Positions 1 through 6,933 of a stretch of 9,069 nucleotides of DNA are shown in pieces. Position 1 is the first letter of the stretch. Each line of letters starts with the position of its first letter. The notes under the pieces are model-generated. The model was not told where the DNA came from and ran no database searches. It worked only from the letters and a program-made list of their open reading frames with translations. Source of the stretch: Desulfuromonadales bacterium C00003068 (GTDB taxonomy: Bacteria > Desulfobacterota > Desulfuromonadia > Desulfuromonadales > Desulfuromonadaceae); NCBI GenBank assembly GCA_001751155.1, contig MAXR01000048.1:1-9069 (forward strand), written 5' to 3'. A program made the translations under genes and the position numbers.

Positions 1-35
1 GGTTCGGTTGCCAATGGCGACCGAACCTTTTTTTT
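1..35 (+). terminator. Rho-independent terminator, probably shared by convergent genes
   Basis: Positions 1-8 (GGTTCGGT) pair perfectly with 20-27 (ACCGAACC). The stem continues through a T-G pair (9 with 19) and GCC (10-12) with GGC (16-18), leaving a three-base loop, so about 12 bp in all. Eight T residues follow at 28-35. In this orientation it is a strong intrinsic terminator for a plus-strand transcript entering from left of the window. It also sits just after the TAA of the leftward GAF gene, so it may stop the leftward operon too. The U-run needed for that would lie left of position 1 and cannot be seen. Confidence 0.8.
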
Positions 36-606
36 ACTTTTTAAGTTGTTTTTCTAGACGGCAAATTGTCAATTGCTGACTTAGAAATGTAGAGAATATC
101 TGCATTAAACGGTACCCCCACGAGTTGAAATGCGCTCGATTACTGTGGCTAATGGTGATGACGCCAGCCAGTTGATCTTTTATTTTGATGGGGACACTGA
201 TGATTGACTTCTCGTAGGCCGTACATTGATATTCATTGCCTAGGGTAGCGCAGTCATCACAGTGCTGCATCGATTGTTCTGTGACGGTGCTTTCAATAAA
301 CAGAAACTCGTTTTTTGTCGCGGCACGCTGGTGGATAATCCCATTTGAATCGATTGCAATGAGAGATTGTGTTGCTGTTGGCAATGTACGCTTGGTTTGT
401 TCGCTCGGCCAAACATAAATAGTGCAACTGGTTGCTTTGTACGATTGATAGAGAATATGCAACGATTCTCGCAGGATCTGTTGTTCATCCAGAATATCAG
501 CTCGCAGGTCACCAAGTTGTTGCAGTGTCGATAAGGATTCGAGTAGATCATCAAAATTATCGGATAGATTGATGACCGTAGAAGACAGTGCTAGGTTTTG
601 GCTCAT
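34..606 (-). CDS. GAF-domain protein, small putative sensor
   Basis: This 190-residue soluble protein has no visible signal peptide or membrane segment. Residues 1-55 look helical, and about 45-180 resemble a GAF domain: a CTIYVW strand near 61, then SIISVPIKIKDQLAGVITISH at about 134-154, which is the usual core of GAF sheets, and a closing helix. GAF domains bind small ligands or chromophores or act as dimer modules; the ligand here is unknown. No output domain (kinase, cyclase, HTH) is attached. A cluster of cysteines, C116-x2-C119-x8-C128 preceded by H115, falls in the loop where GAF domains often bind ligand, so a metal or redox role is possible but unproven. The ATG overlaps the stop of the upstream HDOD gene by four bases and has a very strong ribosome binding site, so the two are probably made together. 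It is the last gene before the terminator. Confidence 0.75.
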   Translation of the reverse strand: MSQNLALSSTVINLSDNFDDLLESLSTLQQLGDLRADILDEQQILRESLHILYQSYKATSCTIYVWPSEQTKRTLPTATQSLIAIDSNGIIHQRAATKNEFLFIESTVTEQSMQHCDDCATLGNEYQCTAYEKSIISVPIKIKDQLAGVITISHSNRAHFNSWGYRLMQIFSTFLSQQLTICRLEKQLKK

Positions 607-1469
607 GAGTTCCCTCCTCCTCCGTTGGTAATTAGCTGAGAAAGTTCGTGTAGCCCTTCAAGTTTTCCCTCAATATCTGAAATCACTTTCTGTACATGAT
701 CCATGCTAATGAATTCGTCATTGATGCTTAGGCCTTGTAGCGGTCCGTTTTGGTTGCGATAGAGATTATCCGAAATTTGTGAACTGAGCCACACAAGGTG
801 AACAAGTGGAGCATTCTCATCTAAGTCAATACTGTTGTCGAGGCTTGCCATCGCTTGAATAATCTCTTCAGGCAGATCCCAACTTTGCGCTAATATTGCT
901 GAGGCCTGATGATGATTAATTGACAGTTCATCATGGATAAGATCTGAAAGGGAACTGTTGTTATCCTTTTGTAAAAAAACAGTTTCCATCTGTTCTGGAA
1001 AACAATGAACCAGAGCTTGAAGGCCGATATTATGAATTAACCCCGTTGTGTAGGCGGTGGCGGGGGCGGGTTTAACACGGATTCGTAAAAAATGGGAAAG
1101 CCCCTGAGCAATGGTTGCCGTTGTCACCGCATTAAACCAGTAGCGCTCGGCATCAAAACCAGCACTTTTTTTAATATTAAATGAACTCGTCAGAGCCATT
1201 GCTAGGGCTAAACTGCGGGTGATCCCTAAGCCTAGAACACGAATGATTGCCTCACGGACGGTGGAGATCTCCCCTCGCTGTCCATAGTACGCAGAGTTCG
1301 CGCAACGTAAAATTCGTGCCGTAATCGCTGGACTTTTATTGATAATACTGACCAGATCAATAAGGTCAACTTGGTCATCTGCGACAATGCGGACGATTTC
1401 ACGTGATAGCCCACTCGGCGGTGGGAGCTGTTTAATCTTTCGAATACTATCAATAATATGATTGTGCAC
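603..1469 (-). CDS. HDOD-domain signalling protein
   Basis: The protein has 288 residues. The HDOD fold covers about residues 5-210: the LPPPSG opening (15-20), the family signature ARILRCANSAYYG (51-63), STVREAIIRVLG (69-80), and SINHHQASAILAQSWDLPEEI (183-203). HDOD proteins are regulatory relatives of HD phosphohydrolases and often serve in two-component, c-di-GMP or chemotaxis-linked signalling; the partner here is unknown. The HD metal site is degenerate: GLIHNIG (143-149) has HN where true HD enzymes have HD, and N113 stands where a histidine is usual, so catalysis is unlikely. Residues 211-288 are a C-terminal extension ending in GGGGNS. The start is GTG at 1469, supported by an AGGTGG site six bases upstream. 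It lies 56 bp after dxs and overlaps the GAF gene by 4 bp. Confidence 0.88.
   Translation of the reverse strand: MHNHIIDSIRKIKQLPPPSGLSREIVRIVADDQVDLIDLVSIINKSPAITARILRCANSAYYGQRGEISTVREAIIRVLGLGITRSLALAMALTSSFNIKKSAGFDAERYWFNAVTTATIAQGLSHFLRIRVKPAPATAYTTGLIHNIGLQALVHCFPEQMETVFLQKDNNSSLSDLIHDELSINHHQASAILAQSWDLPEEIIQAMASLDNSIDLDENAPLVHLVWLSSQISDNLYRNQNGPLQGLSINDEFISMDHVQKVISDIEGKLEGLHELSQLITNGGGGNS
612..623 (-). promoter_or_regulatory. Strong Shine-Dalgarno for the GAF gene, inside the HDOD coding end
   Basis: On the minus strand this reads GGAGGAGGAGGG and ends 5 bases before the ATG at 606-604. The same bases encode the four-glycine tail (residues 283-286) of the HDOD protein. It supports the chosen GAF start and translational coupling through the ATGA overlap at 606-603. 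Confidence 0.8.
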
Positions 1470-1475
1470 TGACGA

Positions 1476-1481
1476 CCACCT
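1476..1481 (-). promoter_or_regulatory. Shine-Dalgarno deciding the GTG start of the HDOD gene
   Basis: The minus strand reads AGGTGG with a six-base spacer before GTG at 1469-1467. No in-frame ATG with a comparable site lies nearby, so GTG is preferred. The rest of the 56-bp dxs-HDOD gap is AT-rich. I see no convincing promoter pair or terminator in it. Confidence 0.65.
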
Positions 1482-1525
1482 GTTTTTTTAATGAGTGATG
1501 AAAAGAACTTATATAACTGCATATA

Positions 1526-3403
1526 TCAAAATTTAGATAGAAAGTCTCTTGTTTTATTGCTGATACTGGTCGCATCAAGTCCGTAAATCTGCCGGAGCTC
1601 CTCTTGTGTCCCCTGTTCAATGAACTGATCTGGCAGGCCAAGACGGAGAATTTTTGGATACAACATATGTTGTTCGCATAGCTCCATCACTGCCGAGCCA
1701 AAGCCTCCCGCTAGGACGTTTTCCTCAATGGTGATGAGGCAAGGGGACGTTCGAGCCGCATTAAGTAAGTTCTTTTCGTCTAATGGTTTGAGGAAGCGCG
1801 CATCAATAACGCTGACCTCTATCTTCTCTTTCGCTAGTAATTCGGCAGCTTCAAGGGCTGTCTGAACGCAGGTGCCGAGAGCGATGATTGTTGCGTGTTC
1901 ACCTTGTCGCAGCTGCTCACTTTCGCCGATGTTAAATGGTTCAACTGTGCTGGAGTCACGTTGCCCTAAAGCGTTGCCACGTGGGTAGCGGTAGACAAAG
2001 GGGCCATCATGCATTGTCGCCGTTAACATCGCTCGTTTAAGCTCCACTTCATCACGGAGAACCGCTACGGTGATGTTGGGTATATGGCGCAGGTAAGATA
2101 GATCGAACACACCGTGGTGAGTTGGGCCGTCGGCGCCGACTAAACCGCCTCGATCAAGAGCAAAGGTGACTGGGAGGTTTTGCAAGCAGACATCATGGAG
2201 CACGTTGTCGTACGCTCGTTGCAGAAATGTAGAATAGATGGCAACCACTGGGCGCATCCCTTCACAGGCCATCCCCGCAGCCATTGTTACTGCGTGTTGT
2301 TCAGCGATGCCGACATCAAAAAAACGCTCTGGAAATTGGTCCGCAAACGGCAGTAGTCCTGTTCCTGAACTCATCGCTGCCGTAATGGCAGAAACACGTT
2401 TGTCTTGTGTTGCCAACTGGCAGAGATATTCACCAAAAATAGAGGTATAGCTGCGTGCCTTGACGGTTGGCGCATCAATAATACCTGTTTCTTTATTAAA
2501 GGGGCCAACACCGTGAAACAACGAGGCATTGTCCTCTGCGGGTTGATAGCCTTTCCCTTTTTTTGTAATCACATGAATAAGGGATGGTCCTTGGAGGTGA
2601 GAAACATTTTTGAGTGTCTCAATCAACTCCTCCATGTTGTGGCCATCAATGGGGCCAACATATTCAATACCAAAGGCCTCAAATAACATCCCTGGGGTAA
2701 CGAACGCTTTAAATGAATCTTCGGTACGCCGAGCCAGCTGAATCAGATCTTTTCCGAACAGCGGAACGCTATTAAGGAACGTCTCTGTTTCTTTTTTAAA
2801 GCGGACAAAGAAGCGCGACGTCATCTTACGACTTAAAAATGACGACAATGCACCAACATTGGGTGAAATCGACATCTCATTGTCGTTTAAAATGATAATC
2901 ATATCGCGATCAAGATGACCAGAGTGATTCAGCGCTTCAAAAGCCATTCCTGCCGTGAGCGAGCCATCACCAATTACCGCAACAACTTTATTGTTTGATT
3001 CGGTATTATCACGGCCAATAGCCATCCCCAGTGCCGCTGAGATTGAGGTGCTTGAATGGCCTACATCGAAACAATCATGTGGGCTCTCTTGGCGTTTTGG
3101 AAAACCGCTGATACCGTTAAGTTGGCGCAGCGTATCAAAAGTGTCGAGGCGGCCAGTAAGCAATTTATGGGCATAAGCTTGATGACCAACATCCCAAACA
3201 ATTTTATCTTTTGGACTGGTCAAAACGGTATGCAACGCAAGAGTCAACTCAACAGTTCCCAACGAACTGGCCAGGTGGCCACCTGTTTGCGAAACGGTAT
3301 CAATGATTTTAGCGCGTAACTCTTGTGCCAGCTGTTTTAGTTCAGCTGGGGAAAAGTCATTTAAGTCTGAAGTAGATTCAAGGTTGTCAAGCAATGTACT
3401 CAT
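1526..3403 (-). CDS. dxs: 1-deoxy-D-xylulose-5-phosphate synthase
   Basis: Dxs condenses pyruvate with glyceraldehyde 3-phosphate, using thiamine diphosphate and Mg2+, to give DXP. This is the entry step of the MEP isoprenoid pathway and also feeds thiamine and pyridoxal synthesis in many bacteria. The length of 625 residues is typical. Visible motifs in order: SQTGGHLASSLGTVELT with H43 (equivalent to E. coli H49); WDVGHQAY (70-77); the cofactor motif G145-D146-G147 running to N175 (LNDNEMSIS); DGHN near 253; GIAEQHA with catalytic E368; and DRGGLVGADGPTHHG (417-431) in the pyrimidine-binding transketolase domain. The C-terminal transketolase domain is intact. The ATG at 3403 lies 27 bp after ispA, and the leader has only a weak purine stretch. 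Its neighbour ispA acts later in the same pathway. Confidence 0.98.
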   Translation of the reverse strand: MSTLLDNLESTSDLNDFSPAELKQLAQELRAKIIDTVSQTGGHLASSLGTVELTLALHTVLTSPKDKIVWDVGHQAYAHKLLTGRLDTFDTLRQLNGISGFPKRQESPHDCFDVGHSSTSISAALGMAIGRDNTESNNKVVAVIGDGSLTAGMAFEALNHSGHLDRDMIIILNDNEMSISPNVGALSSFLSRKMTSRFFVRFKKETETFLNSVPLFGKDLIQLARRTEDSFKAFVTPGMLFEAFGIEYVGPIDGHNMEELIETLKNVSHLQGPSLIHVITKKGKGYQPAEDNASLFHGVGPFNKETGIIDAPTVKARSYTSIFGEYLCQLATQDKRVSAITAAMSSGTGLLPFADQFPERFFDVGIAEQHAVTMAAGMACEGMRPVVAIYSTFLQRAYDNVLHDVCLQNLPVTFALDRGGLVGADGPTHHGVFDLSYLRHIPNITVAVLRDEVELKRAMLTATMHDGPFVYRYPRGNALGQRDSSTVEPFNIGESEQLRQGEHATIIALGTCVQTALEAAELLAKEKIEVSVIDARFLKPLDEKNLLNAARTSPCLITIEENVLAGGFGSAVMELCEQHMLYPKILRLGLPDQFIEQGTQEELRQIYGLDATSISNKTRDFLSKF

Positions 3404-3430
3404 GGTTCAGGTTCTACTTTCTCAGCCGTA

Positions 3431-4315
3431 TTATGTTGAACGGTTGATAATATATGCCGAAATCTGTCGCAGCGGTTCAGCCTTTGCGCCGTAGCTGGAG
3501 AGACTATTCAGTGACTGTTGATGTAACTCTTCCATTTTTTTCTGTGAAACTTCAAGTCCTAAGACAGCGGGATAGGTCGCTTTACCACGTTGTTGGTCAC
3601 TACCGATATCTTTTCCCAGCTGATCTTGATCACCAATGATATCGAGAATGTCGTCGGCAATTTGAAAAGCTAACCCTGCCGATTCGCCGAAGCAAGTGAG
3701 ATCTTTAAATGTTTTTCGATCGGCACCACCCAGCAAAGCCCCACATTGAATTGCGGCGAGGATCAGTGCGCCTGTTTTGTGGCGATGAATATAATCAACC
3801 GTTTCAAGGTTTGGTGTTTGACCCTCGGCCTCCATATCAACAATCTGACCACCGACCATTCCTGCGGCACCTGCGGCCTGAGCCATAATCTCGAGTACGC
3901 GCTGTTGGGTTGTCGCATCAATCGTTGGGTTGGGTTTTGCCAACGTGATGAAGGCTTGAGTGAGAAGGGCATCACCAGCTAAAATTGCTGTGGCTTCGCC
4001 GTAGACCTTGTGGTTTGTTGGCAGACCACGACGAAAATCATCGTCATCCATAGCAGGTAGATCGTCATGAATAAGTGAGTAGGTGTGGATCATCTCCATT
4101 GCGCATGCCGCAGAGATCACTTGTTCAATATCTCCACCAACTGCTTCGCAGCTAGCGGCCATCAAGATAGGCCGTATCCGTTTTCCACCAGCAAAAACAG
4201 AATAGTGCATCGCTTGGTGAAGCTGTGTAGGTCGTTGCTCTTTTGCTGGTAGCAGGTCAGCAAGCGCACCGTCAATCTGGTGGCAAATCTGTTTCATATA
4301 GTGCTTGAGTTCCAT
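3431..4315 (-). CDS. ispA: Farnesyl diphosphate synthase (short-chain polyprenyl synthase)
   Basis: The 294-residue cytoplasmic enzyme joins IPP to DMAPP and then GPP to make farnesyl diphosphate, the precursor of undecaprenyl phosphate, quinone side chains and other isoprenoids. Sequence evidence: GGKRIRP (43-49) binding diphosphate; first Asp-rich motif D84-D85-x4-D90 in SLIHDDLPAMDDDDFRRG; KTG at 180-182; second Asp-rich motif FQIADDILD with D221, D222 and D225; and KATYPAVLG near 245. The text around the first Asp-rich motif closely matches E. coli IspA as I remember it, which favours C15 product length, though GPP or GGPP synthase cannot be excluded by eye. The ATG at 4315 is preceded by AGGAA with a five-base spacer. 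An overlapping ATG at 4319 is out of frame. It lies 24 bp after xseB and 27 bp before dxs. Confidence 0.96.
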   Translation of the reverse strand: MELKHYMKQICHQIDGALADLLPAKEQRPTQLHQAMHYSVFAGGKRIRPILMAASCEAVGGDIEQVISAACAMEMIHTYSLIHDDLPAMDDDDFRRGLPTNHKVYGEATAILAGDALLTQAFITLAKPNPTIDATTQQRVLEIMAQAAGAAGMVGGQIVDMEAEGQTPNLETVDYIHRHKTGALILAAIQCGALLGGADRKTFKDLTCFGESAGLAFQIADDILDIIGDQDQLGKDIGSDQQRGKATYPAVLGLEVSQKKMEELHQQSLNSLSSYGAKAEPLRQISAYIINRST

Positions 4316-4339
4316 CCATATTCCTACGTTTGCGTTAGA

Positions 4340-4570
4340 TTAATCGGTGAATTTGAGTGGCTCAGTTGTGAGCTGATTGCGGTGGTCATTCATCAGTTTT
4401 TCCACCTTGGTCTCAATATTTTGCAACGATTTTTGACAGCGTTGCGCACTCTTTACTCCCGTTTCAAAGAGTTGAAAAGCATCATCAATAGGAAGGTCTT
4501 CCTGTTCTAGTCGTCGAACACACTCTTCTAAGGTCTCTAGGGAGTTCTCGAATGCAATTGCTTTAGCCAT
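4340..4570 (-). CDS. xseB: Exonuclease VII small subunit
   Basis: This 76-residue protein is the small subunit of exonuclease VII, which degrades single-stranded DNA in both directions into acid-soluble oligonucleotides. Several small subunits bind each XseA large subunit. The family pattern is plain: FENSLETLEECVRRLEQEDLPIDDAFQLFETGVK at about 7-40, then CQKSLQNIETKVEKL at 45-59, two helices that form a coiled hairpin, followed by a short acidic tail. The length is normal for XseB. The ATG at 4570 has only a weak AGAGAG-type ribosome binding site. It stands 114 bp after xseA, an unusually long gap within this tight operon that contains inverted repeats, and 24 bp before ispA. Confidence 0.95.
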   Translation of the reverse strand: MAKAIAFENSLETLEECVRRLEQEDLPIDDAFQLFETGVKSAQRCQKSLQNIETKVEKLMNDHRNQLTTEPLKFTD

Positions 4571-4586
4571 TTAGTTTTCTCTCTAT

Positions 4587-4673
4587 TTAATCTTGATGGT
4601 CGCGCAAAAACAAATTAGATGGCTAAGCCATCAATCTTAATCCAAAATGTAAACGGTTAATTATCGCGACATC
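4587..4673 (-). promoter_or_regulatory. Inverted-repeat cluster in the xseA-xseB gap, possible attenuator
   Basis: Read on the minus strand, a hairpin GATGGCT-T-AGCCATC (4632-4618) is followed by TAATTTGTTTTT, which resembles a weak intrinsic terminator. The upstream arm also lies inside TTAAGATTGATGG (4640-4628), which can instead pair with CCATCAAGATTAA (4599-4587): 7 bp, a tandem G-A mismatch, then 4 bp. A further stretch, GATGTCGCG (4673-4665), can pair with CGCGACCATC (4604-4595) with one bulged C. These folds compete with one another. Structure and function are inferred only from complementarity. Confidence 0.35.
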
Positions 4674-4684
4674 TGCTCGCTGAG

Positions 4685-5917
4685 TCAAGGCTGTTCGTGC
4701 TCAGATATGTCAAACTGTGGTTGACTCGTAACGGTTGCAGCGACACGGCCATCGCTAAAGCGCAGGGTGATTGAATCGCCCTGCTGTAATTGCTTGACGC
4801 GACGAATCATTTTTTTTGGCTGCTTGGTTAGCGACACCGTCGTGAATCCACGCTCTAGCGTATTGAGTGGCGATAAAATATCCAGTTGGCCCGTCAAACG
4901 TAGCAGCTGTTGTCGACCTGAAGTATAATGGCGTTCAAAGGCGGTTAGTAGCCGTTGTCGCAGTGCTAAGGTGCGTTGCTGTTTGAGCTGATGGAGCTGG
5001 GCTGGGGAGCGTAATTGATCGATGAGGCTTTGGGTCTTATCTTGAGCTCGCACTAAGCGTTGCTGCAACGAGGAGTGCAGGCGAATGCTGAGTTGATCGA
5101 TCTGCTGTTCAAGATCGTGGCGATTCTTAACAACAAGTTCTGCTGCAGCACTCGGTGTTGGTGCGCGGTGGTCGGCAACAAAATCGGCAATCGTGAAGTC
5201 TGTTTCGTGACCGACCGCTGAAATAACTGGTATATTCGAGGCGTAGATTGCCCGCGCGACCTGTTCAGTATTAAAGGCGAGAAGGTCTTCTAGCGAACCG
5301 CCGCCGCGACCAACAATTAGAACATCAGCTTGTTGGTGCAGGTTGAACTCTGCAATTGCGCTGGCAACATCACTTGCAGCTTGATCTCCCTGAACGAGTA
5401 CTGGCCGCAAGATGATGCGGATTCCTGCTGCGCGGCGGGTGAGCACATTCATGATGTCATGGATAGCAGCACCCGTGGCCGAGGTTACAACACCGACGGT
5501 ACGCGGAAAGGGGGGCAGTGTTTGCTTGTTCCCCGCATGGAAGAGCCCCTCAGTTTCGAGATCCTTTTTAAGTTGTTCATAAGCGAGCTGAAGACCGCCT
5601 AGTCCTTCAACTTCCATGCTGTCGCCAATAAATTGGACATCACCACGCTGACCATAGAGTGAAACACGGCCTTGGCAGATCACCTGTTGACCATTTTCGG
5701 GGCGAAAAGAAACGCGTCGATTGCTGGTGCGAAACATCGCACAGCGGAGTTGGCTACGGCTATCTTTGAGGGTGAAATACCAATGGCCTGAAGCGGGGAT
5801 CGATAGGTTGGAGATCTCGCCACGCAGCCATACATTGGCAAAATTGTCCTCAAGGGTATCTTTGATTAATTCCGTCAAGGTGGAGACGGTTATGATACTT
5901 GGTGTCGATGGTGTCAT
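4685..5917 (-). CDS. xseA: Exonuclease VII large subunit
   Basis: This is the catalytic subunit of exonuclease VII, a single-strand-specific DNase involved in repair and in clearing single-stranded DNA. From the ATG at 5917 it has 410 residues, somewhat shorter than E. coli XseA mainly in the coiled-coil part. Domains: N-terminal OB fold (about 8-103, with NVWLRGEISNLSIPASGHWYFTLKD), a catalytic core (about 125-265), then a coiled coil (about 264-340) and a small C-terminal beta segment (LERGFTTVS to the end). Residues matching the known E. coli catalytic set are visible: D154 (AIHDI), R204 (VGRGGGSLEDL), and H237 and D240 (AVGHETDFTIADFVADHRAPTPSAAAE). I prefer 5917 to an in-frame start at 5974 because TAGGA lies five bases upstream and the longer form would overlap the preceding gene and precede the OB fold with unrelated residues. 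It starts 22 bp after the deacetylase gene. Confidence 0.96.
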   Translation of the reverse strand: MTPSTPSIITVSTLTELIKDTLEDNFANVWLRGEISNLSIPASGHWYFTLKDSRSQLRCAMFRTSNRRVSFRPENGQQVICQGRVSLYGQRGDVQFIGDSMEVEGLGGLQLAYEQLKKDLETEGLFHAGNKQTLPPFPRTVGVVTSATGAAIHDIMNVLTRRAAGIRIILRPVLVQGDQAASDVASAIAEFNLHQQADVLIVGRGGGSLEDLLAFNTEQVARAIYASNIPVISAVGHETDFTIADFVADHRAPTPSAAAELVVKNRHDLEQQIDQLSIRLHSSLQQRLVRAQDKTQSLIDQLRSPAQLHQLKQQRTLALRQRLLTAFERHYTSGRQQLLRLTGQLDILSPLNTLERGFTTVSLTKQPKKMIRRVKQLQQGDSITLRFSDGRVAATVTSQPQFDISEHEQP

Positions 5918-5939
5918 TGTGATCCTAGGTCCGTCTATT

Positions 5940-6911
5940 TTAGTGTACGAGTTGCGCCAGAGGGACAATCTCAATGTTCAGCGTGTCGAGTTGCTGAGCA
6001 AACAGCTCCAACGCGAGAATTGTTTCAGGATAAGGGTGGCAGATGCCAATTGCATGGCCATTTTTTTTTGCCAGAGTGACAAGCCCCTCAAGTTGAACGC
6101 TAATTTTTTCAACCTCTCGCTCATTGTCAAGAAACCGGTCGCGTATGGTTGTTGGCACACCGAGGCGTTTCGCTTCTTGATGGGCTACCGAGTCCGAAAT
6201 GGTGAGGCTGTCGACAAAAAACAGCTGAGCTTTCTCCATTTCAGCCAACACCAGATCCATTTTATCGCTATGACGGGTAAACTCTGAGCCCATATGATTG
6301 TTGCCACCTACTGCGTACGGGATCAGTTCGATAAGGTGTTTGGTTTGGGCGACGATCTCTTCATCTGTTTGTGAGATAAATAACCCTAATGGGCCAGGGT
6401 TATTCTTGGGATAACTGATCGGTTCCATCGGCATATGAATGAGGATTTCACGCTGTTTTTCGTGAGCGAACCTCATCAAGTCTGTTGCATGTTGTTCGCC
6501 AGGGATAATAGCAACTGAAACAGGGATGTCGAGATTGATCGCGGCAATTCCTCGTTCGAGGTTTATCCCCAAATCATCCATTAAGATTGCGACTTTTACC
6601 CGTTCATCGAGTGGTTGTGGAATTGAGATTTCAAGCTCCAGCACTGGATCGGTGATCGCTGGCACTGTGTTGGTGTCGGCGGGGTGTGTCGGCATACGCT
6701 CAGTGACAGGTGGTGCGATGGGGGCGGGCGTTGGCCAACTGACAACGATAATTAACCCTGCCGTGACAACCAGTGCTAAAAATGAGATCGCTAAGAGTGT
6801 TTTAAATCGCTGCGATTGTCCCTCTACTGAGGGTGTTTTTTTCTTTTTGGCATCACTTTTAGCTGGAGTTTTTTTTGGTGCTGGTTTTTCAGGTGTCTTT
6901 TTTTTTACCAT
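5940..6911 (-). CDS. Divergent polysaccharide deacetylase, YibQ-type, membrane-anchored
   Basis: The protein has 323 residues from the ATG at 6911. A lysine/proline-rich cytoplasmic tail (1-36) precedes one transmembrane segment (about 38-58, LLAISFLALVVTAGLIIVV) and a proline-rich linker (59-100). A periplasmic domain of the divergent polysaccharide deacetylase family (Pfam Polysacc_deac_2, YibQ) follows. Motifs: VAILMDDLG with D112-D113, HMPMEP (159-164), NNHMGS (204-209), FVDS (232-235) and ICHPYPET (290-297). These are the positions where this family keeps metal-binding Asp/His residues, so an active carbohydrate deacetylase is plausible, though the substrate is unknown. YibQ genes commonly sit beside envC, as here. 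A TTG start at 6950 would overlap the ctpA end by 17 bases. Neither candidate has a good ribosome binding site, so the start is uncertain. Three long A-runs occur in the tail codons. Confidence 0.88.
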   Translation of the reverse strand: MVKKKTPEKPAPKKTPAKSDAKKKKTPSVEGQSQRFKTLLAISFLALVVTAGLIIVVSWPTPAPIAPPVTERMPTHPADTNTVPAITDPVLELEISIPQPLDERVKVAILMDDLGINLERGIAAINLDIPVSVAIIPGEQHATDLMRFAHEKQREILIHMPMEPISYPKNNPGPLGLFISQTDEEIVAQTKHLIELIPYAVGGNNHMGSEFTRHSDKMDLVLAEMEKAQLFFVDSLTISDSVAHQEAKRLGVPTTIRDRFLDNEREVEKISVQLEGLVTLAKKNGHAIGICHPYPETILALELFAQQLDTLNIEIVPLAQLVH

Positions 6912-6933
6912 GTGTTTGTTATCGCTTCTACCT

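Noticed and set aside
1470..1525. AT-rich stretch between dxs and the HDOD gene as a promoter.
   Set aside because: A TTGATA and several TATATA-like words occur, but no pair has 16-18 bp spacing, so a promoter is not supported.
3400..3430. TPP riboswitch-like words before dxs (CTGAGA and GAACCTGA on the minus strand).
   Set aside because: The two words match THI-box core motifs and dxs uses TPP. But they are only five bases apart, the following UCUGG/UAAU/CCAGCG and AGGGA segments are missing, and the ATG comes immediately after, so the aptamer cannot form.
5918..5974. Longer xseA start at 5974, adding 19 residues.
   Set aside because: It would overlap the deacetylase gene by 35 bases and adds residues ahead of the normal start of the OB fold, while ATG at 5917 has TAGGA at good spacing.
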